A stretch of 19,011 nucleotides of DNA from Rubrobacter sp. GTDB taxonomy: Bacteria; Actinomycetota; Rubrobacteria; Rubrobacterales; Rubrobacteraceae. The notes below the pieces were generated by a model. That model made no database searches. It was not told the DNA's origin and was given only the letters and a program-made list of their open reading frames with translations. The position numbers and the translations under genes are program-made. Positions 1 through 6,761 of the stretch are shown here, piece after piece. The stretch covers positions 1-19,011 of the forward strand of contig JACDAR010000052.1 of NCBI GenBank assembly GCA_013695335.1, written 5' to 3'. Position 1 is the first letter of the stretch, and the number at the start of each line of letters is the position of its first letter.

Positions 1-129
1 ATAGAAGACCTCAAAATATTCAAACATCGCCGTTCTCACCTCCTCCCTGGTAGGCCAGGGTCTTCTCTCCAGTAACTCGCGCTTTAGAGTAGCCACAAAC
101 GATTCAGCCAGAGCATTGTCGTAGGGAAT
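1..129 (-). pseudogene. IS3-family transposase (orfB), C-terminal fragment, cut by window edge
   Basis: Reading the minus strand in the frame whose last visible codon is 1-3 gives PYDNALAESFVATLKREL, then a WPTREE segment and FEYFEVFY. This is the C-terminal part of the DDE integrase core of IS3-family OrfB proteins, which carries the catalytic Glu in the DNAxAESF motif. About 43 residues are visible. The normal sequence before PYDN (an SxGxxG-type stretch holding the rest of the rve domain) is missing: the frame continues as IEI and then runs into sequence with no IS3 similarity. The IS110 transposase ends at 143, so the IS3 gene was probably truncated when the IS110 element inserted or by an adjacent deletion. 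The remainder of the C-terminus lies outside the window. The family call is firm; the exact breakpoint (about 128-140) is inferred. Confidence 0.82.
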
Positions 130-142
130 CTCTATGAAGATG

Positions 143-1348
143 TCAAGCCCCAATCGGAGGAGATTCAAAGGTGGTTCCGTCGCGCATCATCGCCCACAGG
201 ACATTGACGCGGCGTCTGGCGAGGGCGATGAGAGCCTGGGTGTGCTTCTTGCCCTCGGCTCTCTTGCGGTCGTAGAAGATTCTGGAGCGCGGCGAGGAGC
301 GCAAGGAGGAGAAGGCGGACTGGTAGAAGACCCGCTTGAGGACCTTGTTGCCACCGCGGCTCCGACGATGGTTGCCCACCCGCTTTCCGGAGTCTCGGGC
401 GACGGGGACGAGGCCGGCGTAAGCCGCAAGCCTGTCGGCGCTCTCGAAGGCGGCGAGGCTCCCGACCTCCACCAGGAACTCGGCTCCGAGGATCGGCCCC
501 ATGCCCGGCAGGCTAGCGACTATCTCGGCCTCGGGGAGTTCGAAAAAACGTCGCCGGAGTTCCTCGTCGAGGGTTTCGACGCGCTCCTTGAGGGCGAGCG
601 CCTCCTCGGCGAGTTCACGGGCGATCCGGGCGGCGACGCCCTCGGCCGGGAGTGTCGCGCTTTGAGCGTTTGCGGCCTTGAGGGCTTTGTCGGCGAGAGT
701 GTCGGCGCCCTTGACGGAGCGCTTTGCGAGGCGGGAGGCGATCCGCTTTTTGCCCGCCCTGCGAATGGCGGAGGGGGTCTGGTAGCAGGCGACGAGGATG
801 AGAGGGCCTTTGTTGGCGAGGTCGAGGGCGCGCTCGAGGGCCGGAAAGAGAGCCAAAAGCGTCTCTCTGAGGCGGGTTATGGCGCGGGTCTTGTCGGCCA
901 CGAGATCCCGGCGGCGGGAGAGGAGTATCTCGAGTTCGGCGAGGGCGCCTTCTTCGGGAGCGATCTCGGAGAAGTCGCCCCTCATGCGGGCTTGGTCGGC
1001 GATGACGTGGGCATCCTTCGCATCGGTTTTCCTCTCTCCCCGGTAGGCGTCGCGGGAGCGGTCGACTACGAGGCCGGGGACGTAGAGAACCCTCTGGCCG
1101 CGCTCCCACAAGAGGGCCAAAAGGAGCGCCGCGCCGCCTCCGGGCTGGTCGGTGGCCCAGAGGAGTTGGCCGTCTTGGGCGAGGGAGAGAGCCTCGTCGA
1201 TGAGGGAGAGGATGTCCGCCTCGCCGTTTTGGACTTTGCGGGAGAGCAGCTCGGCCCCCGAAGAGTCCAGCGCGTGCGCCCAGTGGAACTCCTTGCCCGC
1301 GTCGACGCCCACCCATACGCGGCGATGGTTTTCCTCCAACTTGCTCAC
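143..1348 (-). CDS. IS110-family transposase (RNA-guided DEDD recombinase)
   Basis: This 401-residue protein starts at GTG 1346-1348 behind GGAAGAGG. The N-terminal DEDD/RuvC-like domain (about residues 10-165) shows GVDAGKEFHW with D16, an acidic residue D67 in the WATDQPGG stretch where many relatives have Glu, and KTDAKDA with D109 and D112. A long helical region (about 200-270) follows. The C-terminal Transposase_20 domain (about 274-360) has SLPGMGPILGAEFL, YAGLVPVARDSGKR and a basic RGGNK segment; S320 of the DSG motif is the likely catalytic serine. Length is normal for the family (about 330-420). IS110 enzymes excise and insert a circular element; members studied recently use a structured RNA from their own non-coding end to pair with target and donor. 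No frameshift or internal stop is present, so the gene looks functional. A long open frame on the opposite strand is only its GC-driven shadow. Confidence 0.95.
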   Translation of the reverse strand: MSKLEENHRRVWVGVDAGKEFHWAHALDSSGAELLSRKVQNGEADILSLIDEALSLAQDGQLLWATDQPGGGAALLLALLWERGQRVLYVPGLVVDRSRDAYRGERKTDAKDAHVIADQARMRGDFSEIAPEEGALAELEILLSRRRDLVADKTRAITRLRETLLALFPALERALDLANKGPLILVACYQTPSAIRRAGKKRIASRLAKRSVKGADTLADKALKAANAQSATLPAEGVAARIARELAEEALALKERVETLDEELRRRFFELPEAEIVASLPGMGPILGAEFLVEVGSLAAFESADRLAAYAGLVPVARDSGKRVGNHRRSRGGNKVLKRVFYQSAFSSLRSSPRSRIFYDRKRAEGKKHTQALIALARRRVNVLWAMMRDGTTFESPPIGA

Positions 1349-1575
1349 CTCTTCCTTCGCGGTTCACTTTGGCCTTCGGAGAACCCCGCCGACGGCTCCC
1401 TACGCAGCGAGTCCTGTGAAACTTCGCCGATCTCTATTAGCGGTCGGGATCTCCTCACAAGGGACCGAGGGGCAATTCCTTCCAAGCCATCGGAGGGCGA
1501 GAAACGATCAGCCATCCTCGATCCCCATGTACGTCATCTGAGAACTGTACCCAGACAACACAAAGAAAGGTAGGG
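1349..1575 (-). ncRNA. Upstream non-coding end of the IS110 element; candidate guide (bridge) RNA region
   Basis: About 225 nt without a supportable gene lie between the transposase start and the ribosome-binding site of the integrase. In IS110-group elements the non-coding end upstream of the transposase encodes the guide RNA, transcribed in the same sense as the transposase, and the length here suits that. Structure visible on the minus strand is modest: a CGGTC/GACCG pairing between 1463-1467 and 1441-1445, and a GTAC...GTAC pairing within about 1528-1550. The octamer ATCTCTAT occurs at 128-135 just past the transposase 3' end and again at 1430-1437, and may mark the element ends, but that would leave only about 90 nt of upstream end. 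The RNA is inferred from family knowledge, not recognised by sequence. Confidence 0.3.
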
Positions 1576-1583
1576 AGGAGGCG

Positions 1584-2747
1584 ATGCCGAAGAGTAGGCG
1601 AGGAAACGGCGACGGCAAAAGGCGGGGCCGCGGTGAGGGCACGATCTCGTACCGTGAGAAGGAGAAGAGGTACGAGGGCCGCTTCACCGTCCAGACCTCT
1701 CGTGGTCCCAAGCGCAAGGTCGTCTACGGCAAGGACTTCGAGGAGACTCGCCGCAAGCTGAACGCGGCCATCAAGGACCGGGACGACGGCCTCGTCTTCG
1801 ACGCGGAGGAGATGACGCTCGCCGAGTATCTGAGGCGCTGGCTCAATGGTCCCGCCAAGAGAAACGTCCGGCCGTCCACCTACGCTCGTTACGAGCAACT
1901 CTCGCGCAAGCACCTGATACCCGCGTTGGGTTCTCTGCGCCTCAAGAAGCTCACCGCCTTACATCTCGAAAACCTCTACGAGGACAAGCTCGAAAAAGGA
2001 CTCTCGCCCAGGACCGTCAACTACATACACACGACGGCCTCGAAAGCCCTCGGACACGCGGTAGCGAAGGATCTCCTCCGACGCAACGTCGCCTCGTTCG
2101 CCGAAGCACCGCAGCCCAAAGGCCCGGAGATGCTCACGCTCAATCGCAAAGAGGCCAGAGACTTATTGGAGGCCGCCAAGGGAAACAGACTCGAGGCTCT
2201 CTACGTGCTTGCGCTCGCCACAGGGATGAGACGCAGCGAACTCCTGGGTCTCAAATGGGGAGATCTCGACCTGGAGGAGTGCATTCTTCTGGTCAGGCGC
2301 GGACTCACCGTATCCCCGGACGGAGGAGTCGAGATAGACGACCCGAAGCGCTTCTCTTCCAAGAGAAGGCTGGATATCTCTCCGAAGGTCGCTGCGGTTC
2401 TGAAGGAACACCGCAGACGCCAGACCGAGGAACGGCTGGCCGCAGGTAAGTGGCGGGACGAAGGATTCGTTTTTACCTCCCGGTCCGGAGGCTTCCTCCA
2501 CCCCAACACTCTCTATACCGCATACTTCAAGAAGCTCCGCGACCGCGCCGACGTCCCACCGATCCACTTCCACGATCTCAGGCACACTTATGCAACGCTG
2601 GCGTTGCTCCTGCCGAATGCCAAAGTCAAGATCGTCTCGGAAACCCTCGGACACAAGGACGTCGCCACCACGCTAAGGATCTACGCCCACGTCCTTCCCG
2701 GTATGCAGCGGGAGGCAGCCGAGGCGATGGATTCCGTCCTCTTCTAG
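1584..2747 (+). CDS. Tyrosine recombinase / phage-type integrase
   Basis: This 387-residue site-specific recombinase carries out integration and excision of a mobile element by a covalent 3'-phosphotyrosine intermediate. An N-terminal arm-type DNA-binding region (about 15-70, GEGTISYREKEKRYEGRF) is followed by a SAM-like core-binding domain (about 75-165, AEYLRRWL and RPSTYARYE) and the catalytic domain (about 185-375). The catalytic set is complete: R216 in TGMRRSELLGLKW, K260 in the beta-hairpin, H330 and R333 in HDLRHTYAT, H357 in LGHKD and the nucleophile Y367 in LRIYAHV. ATG 1584 follows GGGAGGAGG at 1573-1581. The gene converges on tRNA-Leu(CAA), whose 3' end lies 115 nt beyond the stop codon. 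That is the standard layout for an element integrated at a tRNA 3' end, so this is probably the integrase of the island extending left of the window. Neighbours to the left are insertion sequences only; no excisionase is visible. Confidence 0.96.
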   Translation: MPKSRRGNGDGKRRGRGEGTISYREKEKRYEGRFTVQTSRGPKRKVVYGKDFEETRRKLNAAIKDRDDGLVFDAEEMTLAEYLRRWLNGPAKRNVRPSTYARYEQLSRKHLIPALGSLRLKKLTALHLENLYEDKLEKGLSPRTVNYIHTTASKALGHAVAKDLLRRNVASFAEAPQPKGPEMLTLNRKEARDLLEAAKGNRLEALYVLALATGMRRSELLGLKWGDLDLEECILLVRRGLTVSPDGGVEIDDPKRFSSKRRLDISPKVAAVLKEHRRRQTEERLAAGKWRDEGFVFTSRSGGFLHPNTLYTAYFKKLRDRADVPPIHFHDLRHTYATLALLLPNAKVKIVSETLGHKDVATTLRIYAHVLPGMQREAAEAMDSVLF

Positions 2748-2778
2748 CCATATCTCGAACCCGTTATCACCAAAAGTG

Positions 2779-2792
2779 TCACCAGAGGGTGA
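2779..2792 (+). repeat. Small dyad TCACC-N4-GGTGA with flanking TCACCA copy
   Basis: TCACCAGAGGGTGA forms a 5-bp stem with a 4-nt loop. A second TCACCA lies 12 bp upstream at 2767-2772. It sits between the integrase stop codon and the tRNA terminator, where attachment-site arm repeats or a weak transcription end could lie. No T-tract follows, so it is not a convincing intrinsic terminator. Confidence 0.3.
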
Positions 2793-2827
2793 GAAAAGAG
2801 GAGCCGTGATCCCGCGATGATGAAAGC

Positions 2828-2853
2828 AAAACCCCCGCCTTTGCGGGGGTTTT
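2828..2853 (-). terminator. Intrinsic terminator of tRNA-Leu, probably bidirectional
   Basis: ACCCCCGC (2831-2838) and GCGGGGGT (2843-2850) form an 8-bp GC-rich stem with a 4-nt loop, preceded by A-run and followed by T-run on both strands. On the minus strand it lies 9 nt beyond the tRNA 3' end and gives a TTTT tail. On the plus strand it could also stop transcription leaving the integrase gene. Confidence 0.85.
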
Positions 2854-2861
2854 AACGCGTG

Positions 2862-2945
2862 TGCCGGAGGTGGGACTCGAACCCACACGGGCTTGCGCCC
2901 ACCGGATTTTGAGTCCGGCGCGTCTACCGATTCCGCCACTCCGGC
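2862..2945 (-). tRNA. tRNA-Leu (anticodon CAA)
   Basis: The minus strand folds as a class II tRNA of 84 nt. The acceptor stem is GCCGGAG with CTCCGGC and discriminator A. The anticodon stem is CCGGA/TCCGG around the loop CTCAAAA, giving anticodon CAA, which reads UUG. The long variable arm GGGCGCAAGCCC is typical of Leu, and the T-loop GTTCGAGTC is canonical. CCA is not encoded: CACGCG follows position 2862. A TATAAT box lies 16 nt upstream of the 5' end and an intrinsic terminator follows immediately. The gene's 3' end faces a tyrosine recombinase gene, marking it as the likely attachment site of the element to the left. Confidence 0.98.
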
Positions 2946-2959
2946 GGGAGAATCGTCCG

Positions 2960-2970
2960 GGATTATACCA
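2960..2970 (-). promoter_or_regulatory. Promoter -10 of tRNA-Leu (extended -10, TGGTATAATCC)
   Basis: A perfect TATAAT on the minus strand (2962-2967) is preceded by TGG, an extended -10. It lies 16 nt before the tRNA 5' end, so transcription would start about 10 nt upstream of the mature RNA. No good -35 is visible at 16-18 nt spacing (CGGGAG). The core GTATAATCC is repeated at polA and rpsA. Confidence 0.7.
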
Positions 2971-3002
2971 GCGTACAAAGTGTGCTCCCGGCGCGACACG
3001 GG

Positions 3003-3016
3003 GTTTGTTGACAAAC
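3003..3016. promoter_or_regulatory. Dyad GTTTGT-TG-ACAAAC overlapping the liv -35: candidate operator
   Basis: A perfect inverted repeat with 6-bp arms and a 2-bp spacer covers the TTGACA hexamer. Position and symmetry suit a dimeric repressor controlling livKHMGF. The regulator is not in this window, and the motif is not one I can assign to a known family. Confidence 0.45.
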
Positions 3017-3037
3017 ACATAAGCCCCCACGCATAAT
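3008..3037 (+). promoter_or_regulatory. Promoter of the liv operon (TTGACA-N18-CATAAT)
   Basis: A perfect -35 TTGACA at 3008-3013 and a 5-of-6 -10 CATAAT at 3032-3037 are separated by 18 nt. The start would be near 3044, giving an untranslated leader of about 120 nt before livK. The -35 lies within the dyad described separately, so a regulator bound there would block RNA polymerase. Confidence 0.65.
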
Positions 3038-3095
3038 TCCGTCGAAGGGTCTCCCCATGAGACATATGGTACATGGGCGGAGGGTTCGGGAATCC

Positions 3096-3116
3096 TGGGA
3101 CGAATATTGGGTCCCA
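3096..3116 (+). promoter_or_regulatory. Leader hairpin upstream of livK
   Basis: TGGGAC (3096-3101) pairs with GTCCCA (3111-3116) around a 9-nt loop and is followed by AAATTTAG. It sits in the liv leader about 33 nt before the ribosome-binding site. It could be an attenuation element or mRNA stabiliser. The stem is short and no leader peptide rich in Leu/Ile/Val codons was seen. Confidence 0.3.
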
Positions 3117-3168
3117 AATTTAGAGTTAGTTGGCAGTGGGTTCGGACGAAGGAGGTAGGGTGGGAAGG

Positions 3169-4425
3169 ATGCGTTCGTTAGGCGGCCTGATGGTGATGGG
3201 CATTGCCTCGGCACTTCTGGTAGTGGGTTGCGGCGGAGCCAGTGGAGGCGGCGGAGACGGTGGCGGTGGTGGAGAAGCCGAGACCGTCAAGATAGTCAGT
3301 GACCTCCCGCTTCAGGGCTCGAACCGGGCTCAGACAACCACGATGGTCAACTCCATCAAGATGGCTATCGAAGAGCGAAACGGCAAGGCCGGCGGCGTGA
3401 ACATTGACTACGAATCCCTCGACGACGCCACGGCCCAGGCCGGGTCGTGGGACGCCGCCAAGTGCGCCGAGAACGCCCAGAGCGTGGCCCAGGACGAGGA
3501 GGTAGTGGGTTGGATCGGCCCGTTCAACTCCGGCTGCGCGGCCACCCAGATCCCGACGCTCAATGAGGCGGGTCTCGGCATGATCAGCCCCGCCAACACC
3601 TACATCGGGCTCACCAAGCCAAGCCCCGACAAGACCGAGCCTGAGAAGTACTATCCGACGGGCGAGCGTAACTACACCCGCGTGATCGTGGCCGACGACG
3701 AGCAGGGCCAGGCTGGCGCGCTCCTGATGCAGGACGAGGGCGTAAAGTCCGTCTACATTCTGGACGACAGGGAGACCTACGGACAGGGCCTCGCCGACCA
3801 GGTGCAGGCCAGCGCCGAGGAGCTCGGGATAGAGATCGCCGGGCGCCAGGGCATAGACGGCTCGGCCTCCAACTACCGCTCGCTGATGAGCAGGATCAAG
3901 CAGGAAAACCCCGACGCCATCTACTTCGGGGGCATCATCGAGAACAACGCCGGGCAGCTAGTCAAGGACAAGGTCAGCGCCGGGATGAACAACGACGACG
4001 TACTCTTCATCGGGCCTGACGGCATCTTCGTTGACGAGTTCATAACGCAGGCTGGCGACGCCGCGGAGGGCGCGTACATCACCTTCGGCGGCCTGCCCGA
4101 GAGCGAGCTTACCCCAGAGGGCAAGCAGTTCGTCAAGAACTACGAGCAGCAGCACGACGATGTGGTCCAGCCGTACACCGCTTATGCCTACGAGGCTGCC
4201 AACGTCATGCTCGACGCCATTGCGCGGGCTGCCAAGGAGAGCGGCGGAGCGCCCGACCGCGAGGCGGTCCTCAAGCAGATCCTCGCCACCAAGGATTATC
4301 AGGGCGTGCTCGGCACCTGGAGTTTCGACGATGACGGCGACACCACCCTCACGGAACTCTCGGTTCAGCAGATCGAGAACGGCAAGTTCGTGTACCAGCG
4401 CACCATCGATGCTGGGGACATGTAA
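3169..4425 (+). CDS. livK: Branched-chain amino acid ABC transporter, substrate-binding lipoprotein
   Basis: From ATG 3169 the product is 418 residues. It is the extracytoplasmic type-I periplasmic-binding-like receptor (peripla_BP_6 family) that delivers Leu/Ile/Val or related substrates to the LivHM permease. The signal peptide MRSLGGLMVMGIASALLVVGC ends in a lipobox with C21, followed by a Gly-rich flexible linker, so it is membrane-anchored. The first lobe begins with VKIVSDLPLQGSNR; the segment GLGMISPANTYIGLTKP matches the ligand-cleft and hinge region of the family. Length is typical. AAGGAGGT at 3149-3156 is 12 nt before this ATG; an in-frame GTG at 3160 is 3 nt from it, so the start could be 3160, and the signal peptide works with either. 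It is the first gene of a five-gene liv operon. Substrate specificity cannot be read from sequence; relatives also take amides, urea or aromatic compounds. Confidence 0.93.
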   Translation: MRSLGGLMVMGIASALLVVGCGGASGGGGDGGGGGEAETVKIVSDLPLQGSNRAQTTTMVNSIKMAIEERNGKAGGVNIDYESLDDATAQAGSWDAAKCAENAQSVAQDEEVVGWIGPFNSGCAATQIPTLNEAGLGMISPANTYIGLTKPSPDKTEPEKYYPTGERNYTRVIVADDEQGQAGALLMQDEGVKSVYILDDRETYGQGLADQVQASAEELGIEIAGRQGIDGSASNYRSLMSRIKQENPDAIYFGGIIENNAGQLVKDKVSAGMNNDDVLFIGPDGIFVDEFITQAGDAAEGAYITFGGLPESELTPEGKQFVKNYEQQHDDVVQPYTAYAYEAANVMLDAIARAAKESGGAPDREAVLKQILATKDYQGVLGTWSFDDDGDTTLTELSVQQIENGKFVYQRTIDAGDM

Positions 4426-4454
4426 CCTGGAGCCCGCGGTAATTACTGGCGATT

Positions 4455-4480
4455 GGGGAACGACGCATGCGTCGTTCCCC
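4455..4480. repeat. Perfect 26-nt palindrome between livK and livH
   Basis: The arm GGGGAACGACGCA is followed directly by its exact reverse complement. As RNA it gives a stem of about 11 bp with a CATG loop, beginning 29 nt after the livK stop codon and ending 21 nt before the livH start. No T-tract follows (TTCCCGG), so full termination is unlikely. Stable intercistronic hairpins after binding-protein genes commonly protect that part of the message and allow more receptor than permease. Confidence 0.75.
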
Positions 4481-4501
4481 TTCCCGGAAGCGGGTGCCTA
4501 G

Positions 4502-5587
4502 ATGGAAGCAGGCGAAGCTAACAAGACGAGATCCGGGGTTCTGATAGACAGCATAAGAACCTCGAGTTGGCAGTCGCGCATCGCGGTGGTGCTCGTTGCC
4601 GTGCTGCTGGTGCTGCTGCTAAAGCAGGCGGCCCAGGACCCTGGTCAGTTCCTCTCACAGCTCTTCATTGGGCTGACCAACGGCGCAATCCTCGCGCTCG
4701 TGGCCCTCGGCTACACGCTTGTGTACGGGATCATCGAGCTCATCAACTTTGCCCACGGCGACAACTTCATGATCGGCTCTTTCGTGGGCCTGACGGTCCT
4801 CTCAGGCACCTTCGCGGGCCTGAGCCTGTTCGGGGCAATCACCGACGATTCTGGCACGTTCCTCAAGATCATTGGGGTCATCATAACCCTGTTCGTGGCG
4901 ATGTCGGTCTGCGGCCTCGTGAACGTGGGGATCGAGCGGGTGGCGTACAAACCGTTGCGGAACTCGCCGCGGCTGGCGGTCCTCATCACCGCCATCGGCA
5001 TGTCATTCATCCTCCAGAACGTCGGCCTGATCTGGAAGGGACCGGCCCAGGTTCCGTTCCCCCAACTCATCTCGGATGAGAAAGTATTCGGCCCGGGTTC
5101 GATCCTTTTCCGCTGGAACGACCTCTTCGTGGTCGGGGTGACTATTCCGCTCCTGATCGCGCTTTCATACTTCATCCAGCGCACCAAGCAGGGCAAAGCG
5201 ATGCGGGCCGTCGCCCAGGACAAGGAAGCTGCCTCGATGATGGGGATCAACGTGAACCGCACCATCTCCATCACCTTTCTTCTCGGCGGCATCCTGGCCG
5301 GTGCATCTGGCGTGATGTACGGCCTCTTCAACGGCATCACGGTGTTCAACGTCGGCTTCACCCAGGGACTCTATGCGTTCACGGCGGCGGTCCTCGGGGG
5401 CATAGGCAACCTGACAGGGGCCGTGGTCGGGGGGCTTCTCATAGGGATAATCGGGGCCATGTCCGACCAGTACATAGGGACGCGCTGGACTGCCATCGTG
5501 ATCTTCGCAGTCCTGATCCTGGTTCTGGTCTTCCGTCCTCGGGGTCTTCTCGGCGACCGTTCCGCGGTGCAGGGGGGAGGGGAGTAG
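4502..5587 (+). CDS. livH: Branched-chain amino acid ABC transporter, permease LivH
   Basis: A 361-residue integral membrane subunit forming half of the LivHM channel (BPD_transp_2 family). A hydrophilic N-terminus of about 25 residues precedes the first membrane segment (IAVVLVAVLLVLLL). The hallmark ALVALGYTLVYGIIELINFAHGDNFMIG lies near residues 63-90. The cytoplasmic coupling loop that docks on the ATPases is AVAQDKEAASMMGINVNRT, and AVLGGIGNLTGAVVGG near the C-terminus is also family-typical. At 361 residues it is longer than E. coli LivH (about 308), owing to the N-terminal extension and a loop near residues 95-125. The ribosome-binding site before ATG 4502 is weak (GGAAG). It sits 76 nt after livK, across the palindrome, and only 1 nt before livM. 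Confidence 0.94.
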   Translation: MEAGEANKTRSGVLIDSIRTSSWQSRIAVVLVAVLLVLLLKQAAQDPGQFLSQLFIGLTNGAILALVALGYTLVYGIIELINFAHGDNFMIGSFVGLTVLSGTFAGLSLFGAITDDSGTFLKIIGVIITLFVAMSVCGLVNVGIERVAYKPLRNSPRLAVLITAIGMSFILQNVGLIWKGPAQVPFPQLISDEKVFGPGSILFRWNDLFVVGVTIPLLIALSYFIQRTKQGKAMRAVAQDKEAASMMGINVNRTISITFLLGGILAGASGVMYGLFNGITVFNVGFTQGLYAFTAAVLGGIGNLTGAVVGGLLIGIIGAMSDQYIGTRWTAIVIFAVLILVLVFRPRGLLGDRSAVQGGGE

Positions 5588-5588
5588 C

Positions 5589-6761
5589 GTGGCAGCCAGG
5601 CTGACGCGGTACGGGCTGCCTGCGGTCCTGATACTGGTGGCTTTCCTCTTCCCGCTCGTAGAGGGATATCTCGAGACGGACCTGATGTACCCGATCATCA
5701 TCATTACCATCTACGTGATGCTGGCGCTCGGGCTGAACATCGTGATCGGCTTCGCCGGTCTTCTCGACCTCGGCTTCGTGGCGTTCTACGCCCTCGGGGC
5801 ATACGTGGTCGGATGGTTCGCCTCGAGCCAGTTCCAGCAGGTGACCTTCTCGTTCGGGGCAACCACGGCCTCGCTCACCGGCGAGCCCATACCTGGCATC
5901 CATATCTCGTTCTGGCTGCTTCTGGTGTTGGCTGGCGCCTTCACTGCATTGTGCGGCGTCATTATCGGCGCGCCCACGCTGCGGCTCAGGGGCGATTACC
6001 TGGCGATAGTGACGCTTGGTTTCGGGGAGATCATCCCTCGCTTCTTCCAGAACGGGAACAACCTCGCGGGCTTCAACCTGACCAACGGGACCATCGGCAT
6101 CAAGGCTATAGACTCGCCTGGATTCCCTTTCCTGCCAGACTCCATGAGCGCGTTGCAGCGGTTCGGGACGCTGGATCTCAACCCGTGGTATTACACAATC
6201 CTGGTGCTCGTTCTCATCACGATCTACGTTAACGTGCGGCTGCGGGATTCGCGGCTGGGGCGGGCCTGGATCTCGGTTCGCGAGGACGAGACCGCCGCCG
6301 CCGCGATGGGCATTAACCCCGTGACCACCAAGCTCTGGGCCTACGCGCTCGGGGCAGTGTTCGGGGGGCTTGCCGGGGCGTTCTACGGCGCTTTCATCAA
6401 GAACATCTTCCCCGACGCCTTCTCGTTCAACATCTCGATCCTGATCCTGTGTATGGTCATCCTCGGCGGCATGGGCAGCATCTACGGTGTGATACTGGGC
6501 GCGGTCCTGCTGCAAGGGGTCAACTTCTACCTCCTGCCGCAGATGAACGAGTGGGTTCACTCCATCGGCGCCGCCGTTGGCAACCAGGCTTTGAGCAGCG
6601 TGGACCTTCCCCGCTACAACTTCTTCATCTTCGGCGTCATCCTGGTTACCATGATGCTACTGAGGCCGGAGGGCATCATCCCGAACCGCCAGCGGGCCGA
6701 AGAACTGCATGACCATGGCCCTGGCTCCGGGGATGCGATGGAAGGGGCCACCCGTGCCTGA
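5589..6761 (+). CDS. livM: Branched-chain amino acid ABC transporter, permease LivM
   Basis: The second permease subunit, 390 residues, partner of LivH in the membrane. GTG 5589 begins 1 nt after the livH stop and is preceded by a G-rich ribosome-binding region (GGGGAGGGGAG). Family signatures are ALGLNIVIGFAGLLDLGFVA near residues 42-62, the coupling loop VREDETAAAAMGINPVTTK, and MVILGGMGSIYGVILGA toward the C-terminus. The last visible membrane segment reads FFIFGVILVTMMLLRPEGI, followed by a polar tail. Overall there are about 9-10 hydrophobic segments. Length is close to E. coli LivM (about 425). It overlaps livG by 8 nt if livG starts at GTG 6754, implying translational coupling. Confidence 0.94.
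   Translation: MAARLTRYGLPAVLILVAFLFPLVEGYLETDLMYPIIIITIYVMLALGLNIVIGFAGLLDLGFVAFYALGAYVVGWFASSQFQQVTFSFGATTASLTGEPIPGIHISFWLLLVLAGAFTALCGVIIGAPTLRLRGDYLAIVTLGFGEIIPRFFQNGNNLAGFNLTNGTIGIKAIDSPGFPFLPDSMSALQRFGTLDLNPWYYTILVLVLITIYVNVRLRDSRLGRAWISVREDETAAAAMGINPVTTKLWAYALGAVFGGLAGAFYGAFIKNIFPDAFSFNISILILCMVILGGMGSIYGVILGAVLLQGVNFYLLPQMNEWVHSIGAAVGNQALSSVDLPRYNFFIFGVILVTMMLLRPEGIIPNRQRAEELHDHGPGSGDAMEGATRA

Noticed and set aside
134..1573. 479-residue open frame antisense to the IS110 transposase
   Set aside because: It is a GC-driven shadow of a gene with clear catalytic motifs on the other strand; its translation is low-complexity Gly/Glu-rich with no domain.
3049..3063. GTCTC/GAGAC hairpin in the liv leader
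   Set aside because: Only 5 bp with no further support; likely chance.
3130..3168. TTG start at 3130 for livK
   Set aside because: It places a charged, Gly-rich stretch before the signal peptide and precedes the AAGGAGGT ribosome-binding site.
5439..6560. 373-residue open frame antisense to livH/livM
   Set aside because: Highly charged translation without domain, opposite two obvious permease genes.
6709..6753. Longer livG start
   Set aside because: It would overlap livM by 53 nt and add non-family residues; GTG 6754 has a well-placed GGAAGGGG.
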